NCBI GenBank assembly: GCA_049615605.1 | Contig: JBMZFW010000026.1 | Coordinates: 1 to 16,221 of the forward strand | From: JAQWUY01 sp049615605 | Lineage (GTDB): Bacteria > Pseudomonadota > Alphaproteobacteria > JAQWUY01 | Length of the DNA stretch: 16,221 nucleotides | Direction: 5' to 3' | Part shown: positions 6,062 to 12,826 of the stretch, piece after piece | Layout of the letters: each line of letters begins with the position of its first letter | Position numbering within the stretch: the first letter of the stretch is position 1 | Notes under the pieces: generated by a model | Told to the model about the DNA's origin: nothing | The model's database searches: none | The model's input: the letters and a program-made list of their open reading frames with translations, nothing else | Made by a program: the position numbers and the translations under genes

Positions 6062-6904
6062 ATGTTTAGCAAAGATTCAACAAAAATAATGGGTATTATC
6101 AATACCACACCTGATAGTTTTTCCGCTGATGGTACAAAATCTGATATTTCAAACAGCTTAAAACAAGCGGAAGAATTTATTAAATACGGTGCGGACATTC
6201 TTGATATTGGTGGGGAATCAACCCGCCCCGGTGCTGATTTTGTTGATGCGACCGAAGAAATAAACAGAACTGCCCCTATTATCAAGGCAATTCGCACTGA
6301 ATTTCCAAATATTGATATTTCAATTGATACATACAAAGCCCCAGTTGCCGAAAGTGCAATTGAAAATGGTGCAAACATTATAAATGATGTTTGGGGCGGA
6401 ACTATGGACGAATTTATTTTAAAGGTGGCAAAAGATAACGACACGCCAATTTGCCTTATGCACAATAAATCAAAACCAAAAGATATTGAAATTGATGCAA
6501 AACTTGGTGGTTCATATAATGCCCCTGTTTATAATGACTTTATTCCAGATTTATTAAATGAATTAAACGAACTTGCAAATAATGCAATTAATGCAGGTGT
6601 TAAAAAAGAAAAAATCATTCTTGACCCTGGTGTTGGATTCGGTAAAACAACTGAACAAAATATGCAAATAATCAACAACCTTGATAAGATTAAATCACTT
6701 GGTTATCCCGTATTATTGGGTGCATCAAGAAAATCATTTATTGGGCAAGCACTTGATCTTGATGTGGGGGAACGCCTTGAAGGTACAATGGCGACTTCTG
6801 TTATTGGTGCAATGTATGGGGTTGACATTGTAAGAGTCCACGATGTAAAAGAAAATTCAAGAATTGTTAAAATGACAACTGAAATATTAAAAACGGATAG
6901 ATAA
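6062..6904 (+). CDS. folP: Dihydropteroate synthase
   Basis: FolP condenses 6-hydroxymethyl-7,8-dihydropterin pyrophosphate with p-aminobenzoate to give dihydropteroate; it is the sulfonamide target. The 280-residue TIM-barrel protein shows the diagnostic motifs in order: IMGIINTTPDSFSADG (9-24), DIGGESTRPGA (48-58), SIDTYK (87-92), LDPGVGFGK (187-195), GASRKSF (220-226) and RVHDV (258-262). The frame is open upstream to 5900, but the ATG at 6062 is the start: AGGAG lies 7 bases before it, a -10 box lies behind, and the alignment to the family begins there. folK follows after 2 bases. folB is divergent across the shared spacer. The pterin-, sulfa- and pyrophosphate-binding segments all appear intact. 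Confidence 0.96.
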   Translation: MFSKDSTKIMGIINTTPDSFSADGTKSDISNSLKQAEEFIKYGADILDIGGESTRPGADFVDATEEINRTAPIIKAIRTEFPNIDISIDTYKAPVAESAIENGANIINDVWGGTMDEFILKVAKDNDTPICLMHNKSKPKDIEIDAKLGGSYNAPVYNDFIPDLLNELNELANNAINAGVKKEKIILDPGVGFGKTTEQNMQIINNLDKIKSLGYPVLLGASRKSFIGQALDLDVGERLEGTMATSVIGAMYGVDIVRVHDVKENSRIVKMTTEILKTDR

Positions 6905-6906
6905 AA

Positions 6907-7389
6907 ATGGCAACTGTATTTATTGCAATCGGAACAAACCTTGGCAATCGTCAAGAAAACTTAAAAACCGCAATTAGTGAACTTAAAAAAAATAATGTAA
7001 ATATATTATCTGAATCACGAATTTATGAAACCGCACCAATGTATGAAACCGAACAAGAAAGGTTTTTAAATATGGCGGTTATGGGTGAATATGACCAAAG
7101 CCCAGACGATTTATTAAAACTGTTAAAAAAATTAGAAGAAGAAATTGGTCGTGTACCGTCTTTCCGCAATGGACCAAGACTTATTGACCTTGATATCTTG
7201 TACTATGATAACTTAGTTATGGATACGGAACACCTACAAATCCCCCACATTCGTATTAACGAAAGACAATTTGTATTACAACCATTGCTAGATATTAATC
7301 AAGATTGGATTGACCCAAGAACTGGTAAATCAATTAATGATATGGCTGGTGCAATTCCAATGGATGAAACATTAAAGCCGATTAGCTAA
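6907..7389 (+). CDS. folK: 2-amino-4-hydroxy-6-hydroxymethyldihydropteridine pyrophosphokinase
   Basis: FolK transfers pyrophosphate from ATP to 6-hydroxymethyl-7,8-dihydropterin, making the substrate of FolP, which is encoded immediately upstream with a 2-base gap. The 160-residue length is normal. Family motifs are the N-terminal FIAIGTNLGNRQENL (5-19), the hallmark GPRLIDLDILYY (89-100) with the two Mg-binding aspartates D94 and D96, and IPHIRINERQFVLQPL (112-127). Its last eight bases are also the end of fmt on the other strand. The shared 12-bp palindrome GATTAGCTAATC (7380-7391) holds both stop codons, so there is no separate terminator between these convergent genes. Confidence 0.95.
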   Translation: MATVFIAIGTNLGNRQENLKTAISELKKNNVNILSESRIYETAPMYETEQERFLNMAVMGEYDQSPDDLLKLLKKLEEEIGRVPSFRNGPRLIDLDILYYDNLVMDTEHLQIPHIRINERQFVLQPLLDINQDWIDPRTGKSINDMAGAIPMDETLKPIS

Positions 7390-8302
7390 TCACTTCACCA
7401 ATATTAATTTTATTACCATTAAGGAAATCTTTTACCGATACGGGATTTTTACCCGCCTTTTGTAATGTGATTATTTCAAGTACAGTTCCATTGCCACAGG
7501 CAATTAAAAACGGATTATCATTTATGATTGTCCCCGCCACTTTATCCGTTGTATCACTTGAAACATTTGCTTGTAATATTTTAATTACTTGTTCATTTAA
7601 GTTTGTTTGACACATTGGGAATGGATTAAACGCACGAACTGTATTTGCAATATCAGTTGCGTTGTTATTCCAATCAACTGTTGCTTCCGCCCTGAATAAT
7701 TTATCCGCATAAGTAATACCATTTTCACTTTGTGGTATTGGCTTTACATTATCAATATTATTTACCACCGCCATAATTTCAGTTGCGGTTAAGTCCATTA
7801 ATTTATCGTGTAAATTGCCACCAGTCATATCATTTGGTATTGAAATTTTTGCCTCAGTTATTACATCACCCGTATCAAGCCCCGCATCCATTTGCATAAC
7901 GCATACGCCCGTTTCACTGTCGCCTGCTTGGATTGCCCGTTGAATTGGTGCGGCACCACGCCATCTTGGTAAAATAGAAGCGTGCCCATTAATACAACCA
8001 TACTTTGGAATATCTAAAACAGATTGCGGTAATATAATGCCATAGGCAACAACAACTAATAAGTCCAAATCAAAAGATTTTAATTTATCAATATCTTCAT
8101 CAGATTTAAAATCAGTTGGGTTTAAAACACTAATACCAAGTTCATTTGCTTTTGCGTGAACGGGGCAAGGGCTTATTTCCTTACCACGTCCTTTTGGTCG
8201 TGGCGGTTGTGTATAAACAACTTCCACATTGTGATTGCTGTTGTTTAAAATTTCCAGTGTTGGAACTGAAAATTCAGGAGACCCCATAAAACCGATTTTC
8301 AT
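7382..8302 (-). CDS. fmt: Methionyl-tRNA formyltransferase
   Basis: Fmt formylates methionine on initiator tRNA using 10-formyltetrahydrofolate. The 306-residue protein begins MKIGFMGSPEFSVPTLE. It has the folate/catalytic segment CINGHASILPRWRGAAPIQ (103-121) with catalytic N105 and H107, followed by GLDTGDV with catalytic D143. The C-terminal tRNA-binding OB domain covers roughly 200-306. I chose the ATG at 8302 rather than an in-frame start at 8341. AAAGGA, formed by the last def codons, lies 6 bases upstream, and the family alignment begins there. The def stop and this start are joined as TAATATG. def-fmt is a classic pair: Fmt adds and Def removes the formyl group. The 3' end overlaps convergent folK by 8 bases. 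Confidence 0.96.
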   Translation of the reverse strand: MKIGFMGSPEFSVPTLEILNNSNHNVEVVYTQPPRPKGRGKEISPCPVHAKANELGISVLNPTDFKSDEDIDKLKSFDLDLLVVVAYGIILPQSVLDIPKYGCINGHASILPRWRGAAPIQRAIQAGDSETGVCVMQMDAGLDTGDVITEAKISIPNDMTGGNLHDKLMDLTATEIMAVVNNIDNVKPIPQSENGITYADKLFRAEATVDWNNNATDIANTVRAFNPFPMCQTNLNEQVIKILQANVSSDTTDKVAGTIINDNPFLIACGNGTVLEIITLQKAGKNPVSVKDFLNGNKINIGEVIS

Positions 8303-8303
8303 A

Positions 8304-8825
8304 TTATAATCCTTTAAGGTATTTTTGTACCTTTTTTGCAATCATATCGCGTTTAAGCTTTGATAAATAATCCGTATATAAAATACCGTCAATATGGTCA
8401 ACTTCGTGTTGAATACAAGTGGCAAGTAAACCGCCCGTTGTTAATTCTTGGGGTTTGCCGTTTTCATCCAAGTATTTAACTGTTATTTCACTTGGGCGTT
8501 CCACATCACCTTTTCCCGTTGGGATTGAAAGGCAACCTTCTTCCCTTACAGATTTTTCATCTGATTTCCAAGTAATCTTTGGATTAACCATTTTATAAAC
8601 TGCTGATTCAGATTCTTCGTCATCTTCGTTAATTGGGCAATCAACAACAATAATGCGTTTTAATATGCCAACTTGGTTCCCCGCAAGACCAATACCGTGA
8701 TATTTGTACATTGTATCCATCATATCGTCTAAGTTTTGACGAATTTCATCATCAACCGTTGCTACCTCTTGGGCAACTTGTTTTAATCTTTCGTCTGGAA
8801 TGTATACTAATGATAATTCTGCCAT
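8304..8825 (-). CDS. def: Peptide deformylase
   Basis: Def is a metalloenzyme that removes the N-formyl group from nascent proteins at the ribosome. The 173-residue sequence has all three motifs: GIGLAGNQVG (44-53, motif I), EEGCLSIP (95-102, metal ligand C98) and QHEVDHIDG (139-147, motif III, ligands H140 and H144, catalytic E141). Motif I reads GNQ where the family usually has A-Q spacing (GLAAxQ), a minor variation. AAGGAT lies about 8 bases before the ATG. It is the first gene of def-fmt, and its final codons supply the ribosome-binding site of fmt. It diverges from rmuC across a 60-base AT-rich spacer. Confidence 0.96.
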   Translation of the reverse strand: MAELSLVYIPDERLKQVAQEVATVDDEIRQNLDDMMDTMYKYHGIGLAGNQVGILKRIIVVDCPINEDDEESESAVYKMVNPKITWKSDEKSVREEGCLSIPTGKGDVERPSEITVKYLDENGKPQELTTGGLLATCIQHEVDHIDGILYTDYLSKLKRDMIAKKVQKYLKGL

Positions 8826-8853
8826 TTAAAAAAATCCTTTTTTGTTATATAGT
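8825..8853 (+). promoter_or_regulatory. Possible rmuC promoter
   Basis: A TTTAAA (8825-8830, 4 of 6 consensus positions) and a TATAGT (8848-8853, 5 of 6) are separated by 17 bases. This would start transcription near 8860, giving a leader of about 25 bases that includes the GAAAGG ribosome-binding site (about 8874-8879). The spacer is very AT-rich and also holds the def promoter on the other strand, so the assignment is tentative. Confidence 0.35.
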
Positions 8854-8885
8854 ATTTTTAATACTTTAATTTTGAAAGGTCAACA

Positions 8886-10178
8886 ATGGATAGCATTTTA
8901 ATAATAGTTTTTTTAATCGCAATTTTAATCGGCATCGCACTTTTATACTTTAAAAAGTCGCCGACTAATAATGATAACGGGGAAGTTGTATCATTATTAA
9001 AGGACGAAAATGAAAAATTAAAAGATGAAAATACAAAAATTCAAGCGGAACTTATTGAAGCAAGAACTAGGCTATCTGCCAACCTTGAACAAATGAATGA
9101 TTGGGAAAAAACCAAACAACAATTTATTGAACAAGCAAAATCTTCTTCTGCGGAAGTAAGCCAAAACTTAATGAATGATTTATTGGAAAAACACAATAAA
9201 CAAGCGGAAAACCAGCGACAACAAACTGAAAAATCAATCCAAGAAAACACTAAAAAACTTCACGACAGCTATAAAGAACTATTTTCATCAGTTGATATTT
9301 TAAAGAATAACTTGGAACAAAATTCAAATACAATTAACACTATTGAAAATGCCCTATCATCATCTGCAAATGTGGGGCAAGCATCGGAAACAATACTTGA
9401 AAATGTATTAACTTCATTCGGTTTAACATCTGGGGTTGATTTCTTAACCCAAGTATCAACAAACATTGATGACAGGCAATTCCGCCCAGACGGTTTAATA
9501 TTCTTGCCCAATGATTCTGCATTGGTAATTGACAGTAAGGCTTCAAAATTTATATTTGAACTTGCCGAAGCGGAATTAAGTGGAAACGATTCACAAATAC
9601 AATCCGCCCTTGATAACCTTAAATCAAGTATGAATAATCACTTATCTTCATTAACAAAGAAAGATTACCGTACAGCGATTCAAAAAATGCTTAAAGAACA
9701 AGGAAAAGAAACAACATTAAATGATATTACAATGGTAATGTGGCTTCCAAATGATGCTTCGGTGGAAAAACTGCAAAAGGCAGACCCATCAATTATGCAA
9801 AAAGCCAGCAATAACAATATCTTTATTTGTGGACCAACTGCCCTGTGGACGGCAATTGGTGTTGCATCACAAAAAATTAATGTGGAAAAACAATCAAAGA
9901 ATAACTTAAAAATCCGTGACGAGGTTGAAAAGCTTCTTGGTTATATTGCAACTGTGGTTGAAAAAGGCAATAAACTGGAACGCGGACTTGGCAGTGCAAA
10001 TTCAGCGTGGATTGACTTTAAAAAATCATTTAATTCAAGGCTTTACAGTTCCGCAAAACGCATTGAAAACTATGGCGTGCCTAGTGCAAAACCAATAAAA
10101 TCGTTGGGTAAAGAAGACGACAGCGATATATTGGAAGTTGAAAGCCATAACGAAGATGTAAAAAAAATTGAACATTAA
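8886..10178 (+). CDS. rmuC: DNA recombination protein RmuC homologue
   Basis: RmuC-family proteins limit DNA rearrangement; in E. coli the gene was found by its effect on inversion at short inverted repeats. They carry a nuclease-like fold, though the biochemical activity is not settled. This 430-residue protein has an N-terminal membrane anchor (residues 3-22). A coiled-coil stretch rich in E, K, Q and N follows to about 155, then the RmuC domain. Within it RPDG (200-203) and VIDSKAS (214-220) fit a PD-(D/E)xK arrangement with D202, D216 and K218. The conserved MWLPNDASVEKL (285-296) and CGPTALWTAIGVA (315-327) follow. A GAAAGG ribosome-binding site precedes the ATG. It seems monocistronic, ahead of tRNA-Phe. 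The membrane anchor suggests it faces the cytoplasm from the inner membrane. Confidence 0.92.
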   Translation: MDSILIIVFLIAILIGIALLYFKKSPTNNDNGEVVSLLKDENEKLKDENTKIQAELIEARTRLSANLEQMNDWEKTKQQFIEQAKSSSAEVSQNLMNDLLEKHNKQAENQRQQTEKSIQENTKKLHDSYKELFSSVDILKNNLEQNSNTINTIENALSSSANVGQASETILENVLTSFGLTSGVDFLTQVSTNIDDRQFRPDGLIFLPNDSALVIDSKASKFIFELAEAELSGNDSQIQSALDNLKSSMNNHLSSLTKKDYRTAIQKMLKEQGKETTLNDITMVMWLPNDASVEKLQKADPSIMQKASNNNIFICGPTALWTAIGVASQKINVEKQSKNNLKIRDEVEKLLGYIATVVEKGNKLERGLGSANSAWIDFKKSFNSRLYSSAKRIENYGVPSAKPIKSLGKEDDSDILEVESHNEDVKKIEH

Positions 10179-10190
10179 GTAAAAAACTAC

Positions 10191-10217
10191 TTGATATTAT
10201 TCCAATAATACTATAAA
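10191..10217 (+). promoter_or_regulatory. Possible promoter of tRNA-Phe
   Basis: TTGATA (10191-10196) and TATAAA (10212-10217) precede the tRNA. The spacer is 15 bases, short of the preferred 17, so this is a tentative call. The -10 would put the start about 10 bases before the mature tRNA 5' end. Readthrough from rmuC is an alternative. Confidence 0.35.
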
Positions 10218-10234
10218 AAACAGTATCTACTAAC

Positions 10235-10310
10235 GGTCGGGTAGCTCAGTTGGTAGAGCAACGGATTGAAGCTCCGTGTGTCGGCAGTTCAAGTCTGCCT
10301 CCGACCACCA
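10235..10310 (+). tRNA. tRNA-Phe (anticodon GAA)
   Basis: A complete 76-nt tRNA with acceptor stem GGTCGGG/TCCGACC (the last pair is G-U), discriminator A and encoded CCA (10308-10310). The D arm has GCTC...GAGC, and the T arm has GGCAG/CTGCC with loop TTCAAGT. The anticodon stem ACGGA/TCCGT encloses TTGAAGC, giving anticodon GAA at 10268-10270 and therefore phenylalanine. A strong terminator follows directly. Confidence 0.95.
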
Positions 10311-10311
10311 T

Positions 10312-10343
10312 AAAAAAGCCAAGGTAAACCTTGGCTTTTTTTT
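10312..10343. terminator. Bidirectional rho-independent terminator between tRNA-Phe and the autotransporter gene
   Basis: AAGCCAAGG (10316-10324) and CCTTGGCTT (10329-10337) form a perfect 9-bp stem with a TAAA loop. A-tracts and T-tracts on either side extend the pairing and supply a U-run in both directions (T8 at 10336-10343, A6 at 10312-10317). It ends the plus-strand tRNA-Phe transcript one base after CCA. It also ends the long minus-strand operon whose last gene stops at 10364. Confidence 0.88.
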
Positions 10344-10363
10344 ATTATCAGCTTATGATTTGA

Positions 10364-12130
10364 TTATTTCCAGAACTTATCGCCACTGCCAAACATTGAT
10401 TCAATTAAATCATACATTTCACGGTGGTTTCGTTTTAAGTCTGCCCTTGATGTATTACCACCAGAACAATTACCCGATGAACCTGTTGTACAAACCGTAG
10501 ATTTCTTAACATTAACTTCACGGCTGTGGATGTTAAAGTATGCTTCCAACGAACCAGCAAAGTATTCTGTGTTTAAATCAGCATACGGTAATGAATCACC
10601 GCCATCATCGTGTCCATCATTATTGGCATCAGTGTATTTAACCTTGCTCATATTTTTTTCCATAATAGCACTTATTCTGTCTTGCCATTCTGGTTTTACT
10701 TGTGAAATACCATAGTTTTGAATAAGGTGAAGTATTTCTTCTAGTGTAGCGTCATTCTTATTACTTGTACCTTGACCGCCACTTGTATTCGTTGCCGATG
10801 AAATAGTTTCCGATGCCTGTAAATCCTGTATACCGCCTTTAAATGTAACCGCAGCCATCATACCATCAGTTTTGTCATCACCATTATTAAACATTGACAT
10901 TGTTGCATCGTTATGTCTAAGGGCGTATTCTATTTTATCACTAATCGCCTTGCCATTCTTTTCACCAATTTTGTCTAAGATAGCATCAATTGTGTTTTTA
11001 ACGTGTTGTAGCTTTGTTTTCTTTGATGTATCACAAGCTGTAACCCCACTGTCAGCTGCGTTGTCATTACCACACTTAAACTTATTACCGTAAACTAATC
11101 TTATACCACGGTATATTTCATTATTTGGTATATGCTGAGCTCTTTTTTGGTCACCAACATTTTCCACACCAACAGACATAAATATATTTCGTTCACTTTG
11201 TGCTTTTGAACCATCAGAGTTTGTCATAACTACCTTAAAAATTCTTACTGGCATACCAGTAAAGTTTCTAGCGACTGTAATTTCACCAGTACTAGAATTA
11301 ATGCTTAATGAATTGTCACATTTACCAGTTGTAAACAAATCACCACCATCAGAACAAATTAATGAGTATGATTTTGTATCTTTTGAACCAGTGCTGTCAA
11401 ATACACCTTTAACTTTATCACCTGTTTTAACAGTTTGATTAACACCACCCAACAATGATTTATCTTCGCGAATTAATTCGCCTTTGTGGTTTTTAGAATA
11501 TAAATAAACACCGCGAACATTTTTATAATCTGATACAATTACAGCTTTATTAGCTTTATGTTTTGCACGAATGGTTTTCTTTTCACCACTAGCTGGTTGA
11601 TAAGAACCTGTATTACCACTAGATGTTTTGAATTGAATCTTTTCATCACCCGAAACAATTATTTGACCGTCTGCCAATCTTAATCTTGACCCCGTATCAA
11701 AGCTTTTTGTAATTACGATAATTTGTTTTTTATCACCTAAAACAGCTTCTGCTAATTCCTTTTGATTTGATACATAAGAAATCTTTTTAATTGGCTTATT
11801 TGTTTTTGAATCAAGTGCTTCTTCGTGTAATACATTATTACCTGTGACAATATCAATATCACGAACAATAGGTTCAAAAACCCTTGTACTATAATAGTTT
11901 TTTTCTAGCTCTTGTCTTTTTGCATAACTGCCAAATGGATAAGAAAGTTTAAACGAAAGGATTGTTTGTTTATCCCTTACATTATCTTCTTGGAATTCAA
12001 GACCAACTATGAATTTTGAACCAGATTTCATACCACCAACATTATTTAGACGGTATTCTGTTCTTAATCTATAACCAATTACATTTTGTGCATTACCTTG
12101 TTTTGGTGTAAAGAAATAACCACCGCCCAA
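10364..12130 (-). CDS. C-terminal fragment: end of the barrel plus passenger of the inverse autotransporter
   Basis: This 588-codon frame has no believable start of its own: the first start-type codon is a TTG (12130) inside the barrel with no ribosome-binding site. Numbering from it, residues 1-69 complete the beta-barrel (GYFFTPKQ, LRTEYRLN, LSFKLSYPFG), followed by STRVFEPIVRDIDIVTG (81-97), a segment typical of inverse autotransporters after the barrel. Residues about 240-325 resemble a cadherin-like module (INSSTGEITV). The region 336-588 contains ATLEEILHLIQ (461-471), a DANNDGHDDGGD Asp-rich loop like a calcium site (501-512) and TEYFAGSLEAYF (521-532). Six cysteines occur in three close pairs, C259/C271, C353/C366 and C547/C555. 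The passenger would be exposed outside the cell. The C-terminal domain is not one I can name with confidence. Confidence 0.7.
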   Translation of the reverse strand: MGGGYFFTPKQGNAQNVIGYRLRTEYRLNNVGGMKSGSKFIVGLEFQEDNVRDKQTILSFKLSYPFGSYAKRQELEKNYYSTRVFEPIVRDIDIVTGNNVLHEEALDSKTNKPIKKISYVSNQKELAEAVLGDKKQIIVITKSFDTGSRLRLADGQIIVSGDEKIQFKTSSGNTGSYQPASGEKKTIRAKHKANKAVIVSDYKNVRGVYLYSKNHKGELIREDKSLLGGVNQTVKTGDKVKGVFDSTGSKDTKSYSLICSDGGDLFTTGKCDNSLSINSSTGEITVARNFTGMPVRIFKVVMTNSDGSKAQSERNIFMSVGVENVGDQKRAQHIPNNEIYRGIRLVYGNKFKCGNDNAADSGVTACDTSKKTKLQHVKNTIDAILDKIGEKNGKAISDKIEYALRHNDATMSMFNNGDDKTDGMMAAVTFKGGIQDLQASETISSATNTSGGQGTSNKNDATLEEILHLIQNYGISQVKPEWQDRISAIMEKNMSKVKYTDANNDGHDDGGDSLPYADLNTEYFAGSLEAYFNIHSREVNVKKSTVCTTGSSGNCSGGNTSRADLKRNHREMYDLIESMFGSGDKFWK

Positions 12131-12678
12131 GCACCAAATTCATTACCATTGTGATTGCGTAATTTTCCGTATTCCGCATCCACACCATACATTGCCGATT
12201 CATAAGTATCTGTAAGTGCAATTAAAGAACCGCTATTACTAGACATTCTAGTGTTTTTCGCAACAGGTTTCTTAGAACTGATTGGAATGTATGCATTAAC
12301 ACGATAATCAAATCGTTTACTAATTACTTCTTTACCAACTGTGATTTGTGTAAAAGTATTTCCCGTTGGTGTTTTACGAATATCAAAAAATCCATAAACA
12401 CCGTGTATCTTTTTGTTTTTAATAGTTCTTTTAGCAAGTCCTAGGTTAAATTCCGCACCATTTTTATTTGACCTTTTACCAATATAATTCACAAGGTAAA
12501 CAGATTTATCATATAATTTGATTGGATATAGAACATTTATTTCCCCCATATTTCTTGCTTTTGAAAAACGGGCTGAAGTATCAATCGTACCATAATAATC
12601 CTTAACCTCAGTTGCATTTACTGGGGTATTAACCATTAATGTTGCAATCGTAAATAATTTAATATTCGTTTTCTTCAT
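12079..12678 (-). CDS. N-terminal fragment: signal peptide and first part of the inverse-autotransporter barrel
   Basis: The 199-codon frame starts with a signal peptide (MKKTNIKLFTIATLMVNTPVNA, cleavage near 22). It continues with outer-membrane barrel strands: a YYGTIDTSARF opening (28-38), GEINVLYPI (45-53), GVYGFFDIRKTPTGNTFTQIT (93-113) and YGVDAEYGKL (164-173). These are the sequence features of the inverse-autotransporter beta domain, in which the barrel is N-terminal and the passenger C-terminal. After W184 the reading frame is wrong: the tail AVVISLHQNKVMHKM is not barrel sequence, and the expected GGGYFFTPKQ lies in the neighbouring frame. As written it would make a truncated, probably unstable barrel. 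There is no clear ribosome-binding site. The start lies inside yacG, so translation is probably coupled to yacG. Confidence 0.75.
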   Translation of the reverse strand: MKKTNIKLFTIATLMVNTPVNATEVKDYYGTIDTSARFSKARNMGEINVLYPIKLYDKSVYLVNYIGKRSNKNGAEFNLGLAKRTIKNKKIHGVYGFFDIRKTPTGNTFTQITVGKEVISKRFDYRVNAYIPISSKKPVAKNTRMSSNSGSLIALTDTYESAMYGVDAEYGKLRNHNGNEFGAWAVVISLHQNKVMHKM

Positions 12679-12826
12679 TTTGTTCTATTTGAACCCTTTC
12701 TTCCGTTGGTATGGCATATGAACCAGAATTCCATTTATGTAAATCAACATCTGCACAGCGTTTTGAACAAAATGGTTTGTATTGTTCAGAGCGTTCATTT
12801 TTACCACATTCAATACATTTTTTCAT
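12659..12826 (-). CDS. yacG: DNA gyrase inhibitor / zinc-binding protein YacG
   Basis: A 55-codon gene that is easily missed. It encodes a YacG-type zinc protein; in E. coli, YacG binds gyrase subunit GyrB and inhibits it. The four zinc ligands are C4 and C7 (MKKCIEC) and C20 and C24 (PFCSKRC), followed by the conserved ADVDLHKWNSGSYAIP (25-40) and an acidic tail. The start ATG shares one base with the rng stop (TAATG), and the 3' end overlaps the autotransporter start by 20 bases. RNase E/G followed by YacG is a gene order I associate with Alphaproteobacteria. I checked each codon from 12826 to the stop at 12659 and the frame is uninterrupted. Confidence 0.92.
   Translation of the reverse strand: MKKCIECGKNERSEQYKPFCSKRCADVDLHKWNSGSYAIPTEERVQIEQNEENEY

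Larger units (their letters stand above)
10364..12678 (-). pseudogene. Inverse autotransporter (intimin/invasin-type) gene interrupted by a one-base frameshift
   Basis: Two overlapping open frames read as one surface protein. The N-terminal frame ends its barrel homology at EFGAW and then runs into a non-homologous tail. The next frame takes over exactly there with GGGYFFTPKQ. The DNA at the junction reads TGGGCGGT, and one extra G in the GGG run (plus-strand CCC, 12126-12128) would give TGGGGCGGT. That restores FGAW-GGGYFF and a continuous 771-residue protein. Intact layout: signal peptide 1-22, barrel to about 252, a beta-rich segment with a repeated lysine/valine pattern to about 425, a cadherin-like module (about 425-505), and an unassigned C-terminal domain (about 520-771). 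It is the last gene of the hisG-to-yacG operon; its start overlaps yacG by 20 bases. The long open downstream frame points to a recent mutation, a phase-variable switch or an assembly error rather than old decay. Confidence 0.75.

Noticed and set aside
10276..10500. 74-codon plus-strand frame beginning inside tRNA-Phe
   Set aside because: It overlaps the tRNA, the terminator and the autotransporter 3' end, and its sequence has no protein character.
10590..10640. Dockerin/cellulosome module from the Asp-rich loop DANNDGHDDGGD
   Set aside because: Only one such loop is present and the second half of a dockerin is missing; it is more likely a single calcium-binding loop within the C-terminal domain.
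12100..12130. Independent translation of the 588-codon passenger frame from the TTG at 12130
   Set aside because: The start falls in the middle of barrel sequence with no signal peptide or ribosome-binding site; a secreted passenger could not be exported this way.
12120..12135. Programmed -1 ribosomal frameshifting at TTGGGCGG to make the full autotransporter
   Set aside because: A -1 shift after TGG would give the right frame, but there is no X-XXY-YYZ slippery heptamer and I see no downstream stimulatory structure. A missing G is the simpler explanation, though not formally excluded.
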